This document shows, in pieces, positions 31,510 through 43,079 of a stretch of DNA of 64,000 nucleotides. The position numbers and the translations under genes are program-made. This DNA is from Isochrysis galbana. Lineage: Eukaryota > Haptophyta > Isochrysidales > Isochrysidaceae. The notes beneath the pieces were generated by a model that did not search any database, was not told where the DNA came from, and worked only from the letters and a program-made list of their open reading frames with translations. The DNA is taken from contig CM030944.1 of NCBI GenBank assembly GCA_018136815.1, positions 1,426,456-1,490,455 on the forward strand, read 5' to 3'. Position 1 is the stretch's first letter. Each line of letters opens with the position of its first letter.

Positions 31510-33918
31510 GTGCCACTCTCCCGTCCATCTCTCATGCCCGTCATTTGCCCTCCCCGTTCTTCCGATGAGCCCGTTCCGGGCTCCCCGGATGGACCGTGCG
31601 CCGCGCTAGCCGCCGGTGCGCCTCCGCGGCTCGTTTCCAATGAGGAAACGAGCTTCGCTCCGACAAGCACAAAATCGGCGCTCGCGCCTTCGGCCGTCGC
31701 CCCTCCGAGTTTCCAAGGTGGAGAGGACCTTTCATCCCCCGCCCAAGAATCACCCGATGCCCCATCCGAACCCGAGCCACCCAAGCCACCCCAAGCCGAG
31801 GTTGGAGCTCCAAAGAGCTCCGCCTCTCCCCTTGAAGAACTCCTCCTTCCAGCACCGCCCAAGTCCGCCCAAGTGGCGCCTCCGCCCACCGAAGCCGCGC
31901 CAACCCCGTGTGGCCCCGACTTCACTCCCCTCACGGGAGCGGGCATCGCACCACCCGTAGCCGAAGACCCACCGCCGGTCTTCGCGCTACTTTCTTTCGC
32001 CGATCCGTTGCCAAGTGTCCATACCTCCCTCGCTCCCTCCGTGGTGAGCGCGGCGGACGACGCCGCCTCCGTGCGATCGGTCCCCCCGTTCGACCCCCCG
32101 CCTTACGAAGAATACGTCCCGCCACCCCGATCGGGATATTGGCATGGGCGCCAAAATTCAGTCGCCTCGCCGCCGGCTGCAGCCGCCCGGGCCGTTGATC
32201 AACAAGTGGAGATCGATAATCTCCGAGGTCTCGTGCGTCACCTCGAAAATTCGACAATGCAAGCCGCCCAACGCCAAGAAGATTTCCGGCGGGAGGTGAG
32301 CTCAACTTTCAACACAATTCTCAATCTTCTGCAGACAGGCGCTGCTACGCATCAAGCCACCGCCTCGCCGCCTGCTGCTGCGGAGGCAATGCCCCCAGCC
32401 GTTCCTTCACCGGCTCCGTTCTCATGGTCCCAACCCGGGCCGGCCGCTCCGGCCTCCGTTCCGCCGCCCCCCATTCCGCCGTCCGACTATGTGCCCGATA
32501 CCCCGTTTCCCCCCGTTCCGCCTGCTCCCGATCCCCGACCGCCTCCCACCGCCGCGGGCCTCCGCTCGCTTCCGAACCCCATCACCCCCCTAGCCCTACG
32601 AGAACACGAGGGCTATGCAATGCTAGTGGACCGTCTCCCTGTCCGCGACGCCTTAGAGAACCCACCACTCGTTCGCCCTCAAGTGGAGTTTCCGCGCGAG
32701 GACCACACGGTGGCGGTTACGGTGATTAACTTCGAGCACAAGGCCCTTCACATCCCATCCTTCCATCCAGTAGCCTCCCTCCAAGTTCGATTCCAAATAC
32801 ACTCCGGAACCGGCCGGAGCGAAGGAGACGACGAGTCGTCGGACTTGATTGAGTCGCTCACTAACCCTCAACGAGAACTTCTCGAGTCCGCCAAGATCGA
32901 TCCGGAGGACCACCTCTCGGAATCCCAACGTGACCGTATTCGACAAATGCTGGCCCGCCGCATTGGCGCCTTCGCTGTGGATCCGACCAGTCCGAATCAC
33001 ACTCACGTCATGGAGGTGGAGTTGCCCCTCAACCCTGGAGTACAACCGCACCGCCACGCGCCGTCCCGAGTGGGGCGCGAGGGCGAAAAGATTATTGAAG
33101 ACGAGGTTTGCAAAATGGAGTCCGCGGGCATCATTCGTAAATCCAATTCGTCCTGGGCTTCTCGTGTTGTCTTGGTCACCAAGAAAGACGGCTCGGTACG
33201 CTTCTGCGTAGACTACCGTGACGTTAATTCCAAGTTGCGGATCGAAGATAGTCCTCTCCCTCTTACGGTCGAGGCTATCGATCGACTAACGTCCGGCCAC
33301 GGCCGTCTCGATTCACTGTTCTTGTGTACCTTGGACCTGGCTTCTGGGTTCTGGGGTATCCCGATTAAGGAGTCCGATAAGTATATCACAGCGTTCACTA
33401 CTCACCGCGGCAAGTACGAGTTCAACTACTTACCGTTCGGCGTTCAATCCGGTCCCTCCTACATGTGCCGCGTGATGGATGCCGTTCTAGGTGGACTCGC
33501 GTGGGAAATCTGCATGCCCTACTTGGATGACGTCGGAGTCTGGTCTACAGGAGTTGGCGCGTCCCTCGAAGAGAGGATAGAAGCCTCCTTCGAGCAGATG
33601 CTGCGTCGTCTCGATCTCGTTTTGGAACGCCTCATATGGGCCGGCCTTACGTGCAAAATGTCAAAGTGCGTCTTCTTCGCCACCTCCGCCGAGTACTTAG
33701 GCCACGTCGTCTCGCGCGAAGGCCTACGGATGGACCCGAAGAAGATCGAAGCGGTCTCGAAGATTGACCCGCGGGGTATAAATTCACTCGAGGCCGTTCG
33801 TTCCTTCCTAGGGCTATGTTCGTATTATCTCCTTCGAGCCGAACGCGTTCTCGTTCTCATGCGTAGCGCTAAGTCGTATAGAGACGGAGGAAGACGTAGC
33901 GTCGCGTCAGCGCCCTAA
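31510..33918 (+). pseudogene. gypsy Gag-reverse transcriptase frame, truncated
   Basis: An 802-codon open frame. The first 360 residues are Pro/Ala/Ser-rich (Gag-like, with a short coiled coil near 235-275). Reverse transcriptase follows from about 530: VTKKDGSVRFCVDYRDVN, LDLASGFWGIPI, FNYLPFGVQSGP, the catalytic YLDDVGVWS at about 670, and EYLGHVVSREGLRMDPKKI. Similarity ends abruptly after SFLGLCSYY at about 33830. The remaining 28 codons match nothing, so RNase H and integrase have been removed by a deletion. No protease motif was seen. Confidence 0.8.
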
Positions 33919-34253
33919 CCCAGCGCAACTGTCCGAGCAGAACTCCTGTAAAAGGGAGAAAGTGGCAGGATGTGACGTACAAAATCGGAAGCCGCCGCGC
34001 TAAGCTGCCGATTTTGTGCTCAACAAATGGATCCATGGGTTACATTCTTCCTCAGTTTCTTCAGTCTCCGCATACGTCTTGACGTAGTCTTCTGTCTTCG
34101 GGCTCGACATCGGGAGACGTCTCGATTTGAGTCGGGGGGTGTTGTATTCAGGCCTCTCGGCGTGAATATTTCGGCATGAGCGCGCTCCTTCTTCGTTATA
34201 TATCGTCTTCTATGTTCGTCGTGGTCACGCAAGGCGTGCCGATTCGGATTCTC

Positions 34254-35889
34254 ACTACCCACAATTTCCGGTTAGTCCCAAATCCAAGTGGTTACAGGCC
34301 TTAGTTGGCGATCGGGAAAAAAATTTCCCACCCCGATAGCTCTCGGGGGGCCCGGGGGCCCCGATAGCTCCTGGGGGGCGTTGGCTCTTGGCTCCTGGGG
34401 GGTAGCAGTAACAGATATCAAGGAACCGACCCCCCCGCGGGCGCGACCGCCAATTCCAATTCTTTACGGGTAGAGCGTGAGCGCGCGTGACGGAGGGTGG
34501 GAGAGGGGGGGAGAATCGCACCATTTCCTGGCGAAGATTTTCGTGGCGGCAGGTGGCCCCCCCCGAAGGTTTTTTATTGGGCCTCGCGCCACGGTCAAAA
34601 AATGCAGCCCAACCCTTACTAATAGTTAAAAAGCCCCTGTTTGACCGCCCTAGACCTTGTTTTTAGTTCCTCTACAAGTAAGTGGTAAAAATATTACGCG
34701 CGTTCACTTTTTTAGGGGGGGTGAGTATGTAGTTGACGGGTGTTCATTGTCGCGCGCCGTGAGTTGGGTGTGTTCGCGGCGCAGCCGCGAGGTGTTGAGC
34801 GCCGCGTGTACGCGGCGCGAGGAAAATTGTCAGTGTTTTTCACAGTGTTCACTTTGGGGGTCAAGGGAGTAGTAGGTAGTTGACTATGTTCAAACGGTCA
34901 AAAAGTTTGAGTTGCGTTCGCGTTCGAGTATTTTTTGTACCACCTACTTGTAGCCTCTGTACAAACACAAACATGGTAAACCGGTAAACCCGTGTTTACA
35001 ATGTAAGGGGGGGTCTGGGTCCCAACGGCCCGGGGATACGTGCTTGTTGGGTGTGTTGGGAATTTTCTACTGAAACAATCCGCCGATTTCCGCAGCACTC
35101 AACTCTGACTCCGAGGTCATTGTTCACTCTACGACCCCCCTGTTTGAGCGGCCTCTCAGGCGTCACTGGCGTACCATGACCCGCCGTGCGCGCGGGGCTG
35201 GCTCGAGGGGTTGGGGGCGGGGGGGGGCGGGGGGGAGGGGAAGGGGAAGACCATGGGCCCCGTGGCGGGAGCGGCAGCGTGGAGCGTGCCTCTCTCCCTC
35301 TCCCCTCTCTCTCTCTGTGCCCCTCCTCTCTCTCGGAAGATTCCCCTGCTCGTCGGTGGGCGCGCGCGGGGGGGGGGGGGGGGGGGCGCCTGCGGCCGGC
35401 TGGTGCTCTCTCTCGTAGATGCTCTCTCTCGTCGATGAGAAGAGAGTTCTCTATCTCGAGGAAGGCACGCGAGGGAACCGGGGGGGGGGAGAGGGGAAAG
35501 GGGGGGGGAGAGGTGAGAGTAGAGGGGGTGTCCTCGATGGGCGTGGGCTGAGCGAGACGTGGGCAGAGGAGATGGATAGAGAGAAGAGAGAGAGAGAGAG
35601 TCGACACACGCTGCGTGTCGAAAGAGCACGGTGTTGCCGTAGGAGAGGGAGGTGTTGTAGGAGAAAAAGTAGGCAGCCGAGAGAAAGAAGAGGGAATCGA
35701 GCAGTCAGTGTGGGTACTCTCGGAGAAGAGGGCGAGCCGGCTGGGGGAGCTGGTGGAACCAGAGTTCAAATGTCTTGTTTCTCTTAGGGAGTGGTGACGG
35801 GAGGCGAGGACTGAGGGGGAGCGTCCATGTGCTGGGGAAGAGAGGAGCGGGAAGAAGGCGTGAGAGAGATGGGCGAGCGACAAGGAGAG
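34254..35889. other. spacer with repeat remnants and G/A-rich DNA
   Basis: It holds GATAGCTC(T/C)C blocks at 34340-34385, a reversed copy of the GGGCGGTCAAACAGGGG repeat at 34525-34655, a GCGGCGCAGCCGC palindromic patch at 34780-34825, a reversed relative of the dispersed motif at about 35135-35155, poly-G at 35369-35386, and increasingly purine-rich DNA after 35450. No gene is seen. Confidence 0.6.
34525..34655 (-). repeat. reversed copy of the GGGCGGTCAAACAGGGG repeat
   Basis: Read on the minus strand it has the head GGGCGGTCAAACAGGGGCTTTTTAACTATTAGTAAGGGT and ends with GCCACGAAAATCTTCGCC, the same order as at 19255-19400 and 20122-20260. Confidence 0.75.
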
Positions 35890-36890
35890 AGGGAACGAAA
35901 AGTGGAGAGGAGGAGAGGAGGGGAGAGGGGAGAGGGGACAGGGGAGAGGAGAGAGGGGAGGGGGGAGGGGAGAGAGGGGAGAGGGCAGAGGGGAGAGGAG
36001 AGAAGAGAGAGGAGAGAGCGGAGGGGGGAGAGGAGATAGGGGAGGGGGGAGAGGCGAGAGGCGAGAGGCGAGAGGCGAGAGGAGAGAGGAGAGAGGAGAG
36101 AGGAGAGAGGAGGAGAGAGGAGAGAGGAGAGAGGAGAGAGGAGAGAGGAGAGAGGAGAGGGGAGAGGGGAGAGGGGAGAGGGGAGAGGGGAGAGCGGAGA
36201 GAGGAGAGAGGAGAGAGGAGAGAGGAGAGAGGAGAGAGGAGAGGGGAGAGGGGAGAGGGGAGAGGGGAGAGAGGAGAGAGGAGAGAGGAGAGAGGAGAGA
36301 GGAGAGAGGAGAGAGGAGAGAGGAGAGAGGAGAGAGGAGAGAGGAGAGAGGAGAGGGGAGAGAGGAGAGGGGAGAGAGGAGAGGGGAGAGAGGAGAGGGG
36401 AGAGAGGAGAGAGAGGAGAGAGGAGAGGGGAGAGGGGAGAGCGGAGAGAGGAGAGGGGAGAGCGGAGAGAGGAGAGAGGAGAGAGGAGAGAGGAGAGAGG
36501 AGAGGTTAGAGAGGAGAGAGGAGAGAGGAGAGAGGAGAGAGGAGAGAGGAGAGAGGAGAGAGGAGAGAGGAGAGAGGAGAGAGGAGAGAGGAGAGAGGAG
36601 AGAGGAGAGGGGAGAGAGGAGAGAGGAGAGAGGAGAGGGGAGAGGGGAGAGCGGAGAGCGGAGAGAGGAGAGAGGAGAGAGGAGAGAGGAGAGAGGAGAG
36701 AGGAGAGAGGAGAGAGGAGAGAGGAGAGAGGAGAGAGGAGAGAGGAGAGAGGAGAGAGGAGAGAGGAGAGAGGAGAGAGGAGAGAGGAGAGAGGAGAGAG
36801 GAGAGAGGAGAGAGGAGAGAGGAGAGAGGAGAGAGGAGAGAGGAGAGGTTAGAGGTTAGAGAGGAGAGAGGAGAGAGGAGAGAGGGCACA
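35890..36890. repeat. ~1-kb polypurine tract of GAGAGGA units
   Basis: On the + strand the sequence is almost entirely A and G, mainly GAGAGGA/GAGAGGG heptamers in long tandem arrays, with only isolated C or T. Arg-Gly-Glu and Leu-Ser-Pro frames cross it and are artefacts. It ends about 210 bp before the importin-beta start codon. Confidence 0.95.
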
Positions 36891-37102
36891 GGTGTTTGTT
36901 TGGGGAGGGCGCGGGTGGGGGGCGCGCGGCAGCGCGCGCGCGCGAGGGAGAAAAGGAGAGGAGAGAGACTCAGCCAGAAACGTGTGAAATAGGGGAGAAT
37001 ACATAATGATAAGAGGGACAAGAGGGGGGGGAGGGGGGAGAGAGAGGACGCTGGGAGGGAGAGGAGAGAAGTGCAGCGCGGCGTCGAGGGCGCGGGGCAG
37101 CC

Positions 37103-40100
37103 ATGGACGTAACTCAGGTGCTGGAGGCGGCGCAGTCGCCCGACCCGAGCGTGCGGCAGGGGGCGGAACAGCACATCGAGATGCTCAAGGCATCCAACCT
37201 GGTGAGGCCGCCTACGCCGCGGGGAGAGGGGGAGGAGAGGGGGAGGGGGGAAGGCGGCTGCGCCTCTGGAGTAGTGCAGAGAGGGGGGGGGGGGGAGGGA
37301 GGGGGGGGGGGGGTGAGAGGGGGGAAGGGGTGTGGAGAGCAGCTGCTGTGGAGGGCAGATAGCTTTGGCGGAGTCCGAGAAAGTGTGAGGCAGGGCGGCA
37401 GCAAGATGGGGCGAGGGGCGCTGGCAGAGGGAGGGTGCGAAGCGCTGAACGGTCTGATGGAGTGAGAGAAGGAGTGAGAGGCAAAGGGAGAGAGGAAGCC
37501 GTAACGAGATGGAGCTGAGGGACGCGCGCTTGCGCAGGGAATTGACTGGTCTCTAACCTTACGTCCGCCTGCTACTATCACCTTCAGCCGATGCTCATGT
37601 CACTCATGTCGACGGAGCTGGCCAACGAGGCGAAGCCACTGCATATCCGCCAGGCTGCGGGTTTGGTACTCAAGAACTGCCTAACTGCAAAGGTGCACGC
37701 CGGGCGAACCATCTGCGCGCCCTTCGCTGCAGCTTGCCCGCCGCCGCGCTTGGAACTTCAGTGGGGCGGTATGGCCTCGATGCCTCATGGCCCTCAGGCG
37801 TGCGGCTGCCATGGTGGAAGCAACTGGCCCGGTTGGAAAATGCACGTCTGACCAATTGCGCATGTTCTCTCCTATCTTCAGGATGCGATGCGACAGCAGG
37901 CGGCTGCGCAGGCCTGGCTGACTCTAGACCCCACCGGGAAGCAGCAGATAAAGATGGCGGTGCTGCAGACTCTCAACAGTAGCGTCAAGGCAGCGCGCCA
38001 CACTGCTGCGCAAGCGGTTTCCGCCATGGCGACGATTGACCTCCCTGCAAACCAATGGCCAGACTTGATCCAGGGTCTTGTAACCAACGTCACCGCCGCG
38101 CCAAATGCGTTTGTTAAGCAGTCATCCCTCGAGGCGCTCGGCTACATCTGCGAGGAGATTGAGCCTGAGGCGCTCGAGCCTCAATCGAACCTCATCTTGA
38201 CGGCAGTTGTGCAGGGCATGCAAAAGACTGAGGCAGACGAGCAGGTACGTCTGGCTGCCACACAGGCGCTGATCAACGCTCTCGAGTTCGTCAGAGCCAA
38301 CTTCGAGAAGGAGAATGAGCGTAACTACATCATGCAGACGGTATGCGAGACAGTCACCTCGGAATCCAAGGAGCTCCGCTGCGCAGCCTTTGAGTGCTGC
38401 GTGCGGGTGGTCGAGCTCTACTACGACAAGCTCGCACCGTACATGCAGGCGCTCTATCAGCTCACTCTCCAGTCTATCGAGAAGGCGACGAAGGACCCCG
38501 ATGAGGATGAGGTGGGCCAGCAGGCCATCGAATTCTGGTCCACTATTTGTGAGGAAGAGATTGAGATTCTCGAGGAGGCCGAAGAGGCGAGGGAGGAGCA
38601 ACGTGAGCCATCCCGCCAGTGCCAGTTCTTCATCCGAGGTGCTCTTCAGTATCTGGTGCCATTGCTCCTCGAGGCGCTGTGCAAGCAGTCAGAGGACGAC
38701 GACGAGGACTGGAATGTGGCAATGGCGGCGGGCGCCTGCCTTGCCCACGTGTCGGAGACCGTCAAAGACGAGGTGGTGCAGTTCGTGATGCCTTTCATTG
38801 AGAAGCACATCAACTCGGTGGACTGGCGTCGGCGCGAGGCGTCAACTTTCGCCTTTGGCTCTATTCTCGACGGCCCTTCGCAGCATGTCCTACAGCCGGT
38901 CATGCCGCACGCGATCGACCTGCTGATCCGCCTCATGCGCGACCAGTCTGTGCAAGTGCGCGACACGGCGGCTTGGGCCATCGGCCGGGTGTGCGAGCTC
39001 CACATCCTCTTCATTTCGCAGCAGCAATGGGTGCAGATGACGCACGCGCTGCAGCCGGGCGAGCCGCCCGAGGCGGAGGGCGTCCTCCTCGCCGGCTTGA
39101 AGGACGAGCCCCGCGTCGCAGCCAACGTGTGCTGCGCGCTGCATGCTCTGGCCGAACACTGCGAGGACAAGCGTGATGATCCGACCAACGTGCTATCGCC
39201 CCACTTCGTAGACCTCGCACGCGCGCTGCTGCAGTGCACAGAGCGGCCCGATGCCAACGACCACAACCTACGCACCTCGGCTTACGAGGCGCTGAACACA
39301 ACTCTCACCAATGCGGCTGAGGACACGCTGCCGCACATCGAGCAGCTTTTGCCCGTGATTGCCTCTCGTCTCGAGGCGTCTTTCTCGATCCAGATTGTGT
39401 CGAATGATGACCGCGAACAGCTCAACGACTTGCAGGGGCTGCTCTGTGGTTCGCTGCAGGTGGTGACGCAGAAGCTGGGCAAGCGCGCGTGCCCCTTCGC
39501 CGATAAGATGATGGAGCTCTTCCTCAAGGTCTCCGGCTCCAAGAACGCCACGCTCCACGAGGAGACGCTCATGGCGGTGGGAGCAGTTGCCAGCGGTGAG
39601 GCTCCTACCCTCACTCCTGGCTGTCCGCCCATCACCGTCCCGTTCCAGCGCCCGTGTGCACCTATGCTAGCCGGCCAGCGCGCATTCCAGTGAGGAGAAA
39701 TGCTCTCGCTGATGGTCGAATGAGGACACAACACGTTCATATTTCAAGCACTCTCTGATGGAACTTGCGCCGCCCCTAGCGGCACGGCCCCCACCCCCGG
39801 CCACAATTCACTGGATTCTCCCGCCTCACGGCATGGGTAACCACCTCGACTCCCTCCCCGCCTTGGCCTCTGCAGCTGTTGGAAAGGACTTCAAAAATTA
39901 CATGCCCCACTTCCGTCCATTCCTGTCGTTCGGCCTATCCAACCACCAGGAGCACCAAGTCTGCGCGGTCGCAGTTGGCGTCGTTGGCGACATCTGCCGA
40001 GCTCTGGAGGCCGAGATGTCGCCTTATTGCCCCGAAATTGTGCAGCTGTTGCTGAAAAATCTGCAGGAGCCGGCGCTCAACCGCAACGTCAAGCCCCCAA

Positions 40101-40954
40101 TTCTCTCGTGCTTTGGAGATGTTGCGCTTGCGGTAGGAGGCGACTTTGAGCCCTACCTGCCGGAGACGATGCGAATGCTACAGCAAGCTGGGATGACGTC
40201 ACTCGATGTGTCGAATCCAGACTTGGTCGATTACCTGGGGCAGTTGCGCGAGGGCATTTTTGAGGCGTACACGGGCGTGCTACAGGGGCTCCGCGAAGGC
40301 AAGAAGGGCACAGCATTTCAGCCGTACCTGCCCGACGCAATGAATCTGCTGCTTCGGGTACTGCGCGCCTCCTATGAGCGCACTGGTCGATCAAGCCCTT
40401 CGGCACACGGAAGCGTGGATAGGCACGGACGGGCGCATGTGTTCCCCGTTGTCGCTGCACTTTGCGAGCAAGACCAGCACATCGTCATTGTCGCCTAGAC
40501 TCGTGTTGATGCCCCCTTGTGCGCCAGGTTGCTGAGTCGATTCGACGCTCCGAGCCCATCACAGACGACTTAGTGCGCTCAGCGGTGGGGGTGATCGGTG
40601 ATCTCGCAATGACGCTCGGTTCGGCCTTCACTAGTCAGGCTCGGGAGGTGCGCAATATTGCCTGCTTAGTGTGTACCACCGTGGGAGCACACAATGCCTT
40701 GAATGCGCGACTCCTTGATTCGCACTGCTCACCACGCAAGTGCCTCTCCTCACCCACAATGAGTCCTCACTGCCCAAGTGCGCGATCATGTGTTGTGCAT
40801 GGACTCACTTGTACCGGACACCGCCCTCCTTCAACAGTCGCCACAGAAGGACTACCTGAAACTCTTGCTTGACAAAGCGAAGGAGTCACGCGTTGCAGCC
40901 ACACAAGACATATATAGCTGGGCGCATTCTGTTGTCTTCGGCCATACGGGCTGA
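37103..40954 (+). CDS. KPNB1: importin subunit beta-1 (karyopherin beta)
   Basis: Six exons: 37103-37201, 37588-37692, 37882-39595, 39876-40357, 40528-40647 and about 40838-40954. They give about 878 residues against 876 for human importin beta. HEAT repeats run the whole length. Landmarks are LHIRQAAGLVLKN, the acidic loop CKQSEDDDEDWNVAMAAG in the importin-alpha-binding arch, DNTAAW-type DTAAWAIGRVCEL, the ETLMAVG/AVGKDFKNYM join across intron 3, CFGDVALAVGGDFEPYL and the C-terminal LLDKAKESRVAATQDIYSWA. The product carries importin-alpha/NLS cargo through nuclear pores and releases it on RanGTP. All joins keep phase. The last acceptor is uncertain (40838 or 40847). The start codon lies just downstream of the ~1-kb purine tract. 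Confidence 0.93.
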
Positions 40955-41836
40955 GTTCTTGGCAAATGTGTTCTCTTAGCGCAATGTGTGTGGGTGGCGA
41001 ACTGGATTTCCGCTATGACGTTTTGCACGGACAGATTCTGTTCAAGCTGATCGAGAGACTGGAATGGGTTCGGCCCAGACTGACACCGCTGGTCGTACGC
41101 GAGGTCGGAAGCGGCGTTCGACGCGATTCCCGGGGATTTCATTCGCCTAATGGGCTGTGTCCAGATGGACGGGACACGCTCGACCTGGCACGTAACTGGA
41201 CTTGTCGTGCGCGACGCACAGTGCAGGCACTTCTCGGGGCCTTTTTGAGCGGTCGGCAAATGTGACGCTGCGCCATGTGATACGCATAGCTTGGCGCTGC
41301 CACATTGTGGTGAGCGCAATTACGCAACGAGAGTGTTTCCGCAAAACGGGCTAGACGCACTTGGTGCACGTCACAGTTGGTTGAGTTTGCTTTGCAACTC
41401 CACCATGAATGGGTTAGAGGCCCACAGAACGTATTGATAGTAGGCGAGGTGCTGTACCGAAGCATGGCTCGCAACACGCTGAGGAGGCAGTTATGGGAGG
41501 GAGCGAAGGGAATGGTGGTTGGATCGAAATTCTAGTCATAGGGGATGGACAGGGTGGTGGGATTGTATGTAGGCGACGTCGGCCGCTGGCTTTGGCTGCC
41601 GATGTGCAAGGCGTGCGGTTCTTGGTCATTCCAGGGCAAGCTTGGTCTTCTAAAGTCCCAATGACGTTGGCCATGAGCAGTGCCGCCATACATCCGGGGA
41701 GTGGACGGTATGCACAACTGGGGGACGACAAAGCGCGGTCGGTGGGTGCCTCGTGACGTTATGGATGGGGACGGTGTGGACCTGTTGTCGGGGCGCACAT
41801 GCCAAATATAATATTAATATTTTAGGGCGGTCGCAA
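40955..41836. other. spacer downstream of importin beta
   Basis: Balanced base composition with no recognised exon on either strand. The short frames at 41414-41798 have no family resemblance. At 41824-41836 the dispersed motif TAGGGCGGTCGCAAACAGGG marks another repeat head. Confidence 0.5.
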
Positions 41837-41854
41837 ACAGGGCACAGGGCTTTT

Positions 41855-43008
41855 AATTTAATTTTTAACAAATTTTTATGGGTCGCGGCGCGGCAAAGGA
41901 ACGGAACTAGCGCTAACTCAAGACAGAACTCCCTGCCGCGGCAAGCGCAAGCGCCCTTCCCCCTTATGCCACCCAGCTCTTCACTAGCTTTCTACCTGCG
42001 CTAGCTGTAGCACCCCTCCCTCCACACTCAAACAGCCCCCCACGCCAGGATCCTGTTTTGGTCTCGCAGGCAAGGGGGCCTAATGGGAGGGAGAGGAGCA
42101 ACTCCTCAGAGAGGAGCTGTGGGGAAGGAGATGTCTGAGTGGGGGCGCTATACCCTTGCGCTAGGCATGGGCAGCGACGCCGCCTCAAGACGTGTCCTCC
42201 CTCTTGTCTTGAGTCGAAATTATTGGTGCTTGAAAAAGAGGGCGAGGGGGGTTGTGCTTCTTGGGTTGTTGGTAGTTGGAAGAGGGAGTGGGAGTGGGAT
42301 TCAGGTATTGGAAGAGGGCCCAAAGGGCACTGAGTTGTAGGTACTTGTGGCCCACAAGAGTGGGGTGAAAACGATAAGTGTAAGTGTATCAACATGGGTC
42401 TTGAGTTTGAGTTGAAATTTTTGGTGCTTGAAACAGAGGGTGAGGGGGTTCGTGCTGTTTGGGTTGGTTGTGGTGTGAAGGGGGAGTGGGAGAGGGAGTC
42501 TAGTGTTGAAGGAGGGCCCAAGGCAGGGTACTGAGCTGTAGATACTTGTGGCCCACAAGAGTGGGGTGAAGGAAACAAGTGTGTCAACATCAACATGTTG
42601 GGAAACAGAGGCATGGGGTGCTCTCCATGGAAGATCGATGGTTGTGAAGTGCCCTCCCATGATGGGTGCACTGATGGTAGAGGTTTCCACCATGGGAAGG
42701 GCAGCTGAGCTGCCCTCCCACATGAGGTGCTCTTGGGGTGGGAGGTTTTCCCACTGTTGGAGGGGGTCTCGAAGACCCCCTGCATGCTACGCAAAGGTAT
42801 GGTGGCAACCTGTTCGGTGCCAGTGCTCGCCACCCCGCGCGATTGCGCGGGTGTGGTTTGGATGGGCTGGATGGGCTTTGAGAGGGCTTTCTGACGAGCC
42901 GCCTCGGGCGGCATGGGGCGTCCCAGGTGGGGCGCGGTGGCGAGGGTCGCCTGGGGCTCGGGAGCGGTCGCGGCACGCTCCATAGGTCAAACTATAACAA
43001 TAGTTTTT
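41855..43008 (-). mobile_element. 1.15-kb retroposon-like insertion with 18-bp flanking repeat
   Basis: The same 18 bases, ACAGGGCACAGGGCTTTT, flank it at 41837-41854 and 43009-43026. Read on the minus strand, its 3' end is AT-rich (AAAAATTTGTTAAAAATTAAATTA). A long target duplication with an A-rich end suggests target-primed insertion. It contains a 339-codon minus-strand ORF and an internal two-unit repeat of about 197 bp (about 42196-42590). Confidence 0.6.
41964..42983 (-). CDS. hypothetical 339-aa Pro/Ser/Thr-rich ORF inside the retroposon
   Basis: Starts with ATG 25 bases inside the element and stays open for nearly its full length. The middle holds two copies of a ~65-residue unit with SPHSCGPQV, PSTLDSLSHS/PIPESHSHS and SPSVSSTKNFN/SPSFSSTNNFD. 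No domain is recognised. The position of the start near the element's 5' end argues that the frame is the element's own product. Composition bias means it may be non-coding. Confidence 0.35.
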   Translation of the reverse strand: MERAATAPEPQATLATAPHLGRPMPPEAARQKALSKPIQPIQTTPAQSRGVASTGTEQVATIPLRSMQGVFETPSNSGKTSHPKSTSCGRAAQLPFPWWKPLPSVHPSWEGTSQPSIFHGEHPMPLFPNMLMLTHLFPSPHSCGPQVSTAQYPALGPPSTLDSLSHSPFTPQPTQTARTPSPSVSSTKNFNSNSRPMLIHLHLSFSPHSCGPQVPTTQCPLGPLPIPESHSHSLFQLPTTQEAQPPSPSFSSTNNFDSRQEGGHVLRRRRCPCLAQGYSAPTQTSPSPQLLSEELLLSLPLGPLACETKTGSWRGGLFECGGRGATASAGRKLVKSWVA

Positions 43009-43079
43009 ACAGGGCACAGGGCTTTTCTACATGCCTAATAATAAAACATCTGAAGATTCGGGCTACTCTCGCTAGCTAT

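Larger units (their letters stand above)
29959..34253 (+). mobile_element. internally deleted Ty3/gypsy-type LTR retrotransposon
   Basis: The 114-bp block beginning TGTTGTATTCAGGCC at 29959-30072 is repeated exactly at 34140-34253, and a purine tract GTCGGGGGG (34131-34139) precedes the second copy, as at a 3' LTR. Beyond the shared 114 bp the right copy stops and unrelated sequence follows, so the 3' LTR is truncated. The interior keeps Gag and reverse transcriptase but has lost RNase H and integrase. A diverged relative of the LTR start lies near 61891-62150. Confidence 0.75.

Noticed and set aside
35775-36509. Arg-Gly-Glu repeat protein of about 240 aa and its Leu-Ser-Pro opposite
   Set aside because: Both are frames through the GAGAGGA purine array; there is no composition or start context of a real gene.
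38646-39275. 209-aa minus-strand ORF opposite importin beta
   Set aside because: It is antisense shadow of a GC-rich coding exon; the sense strand has a clear family match.
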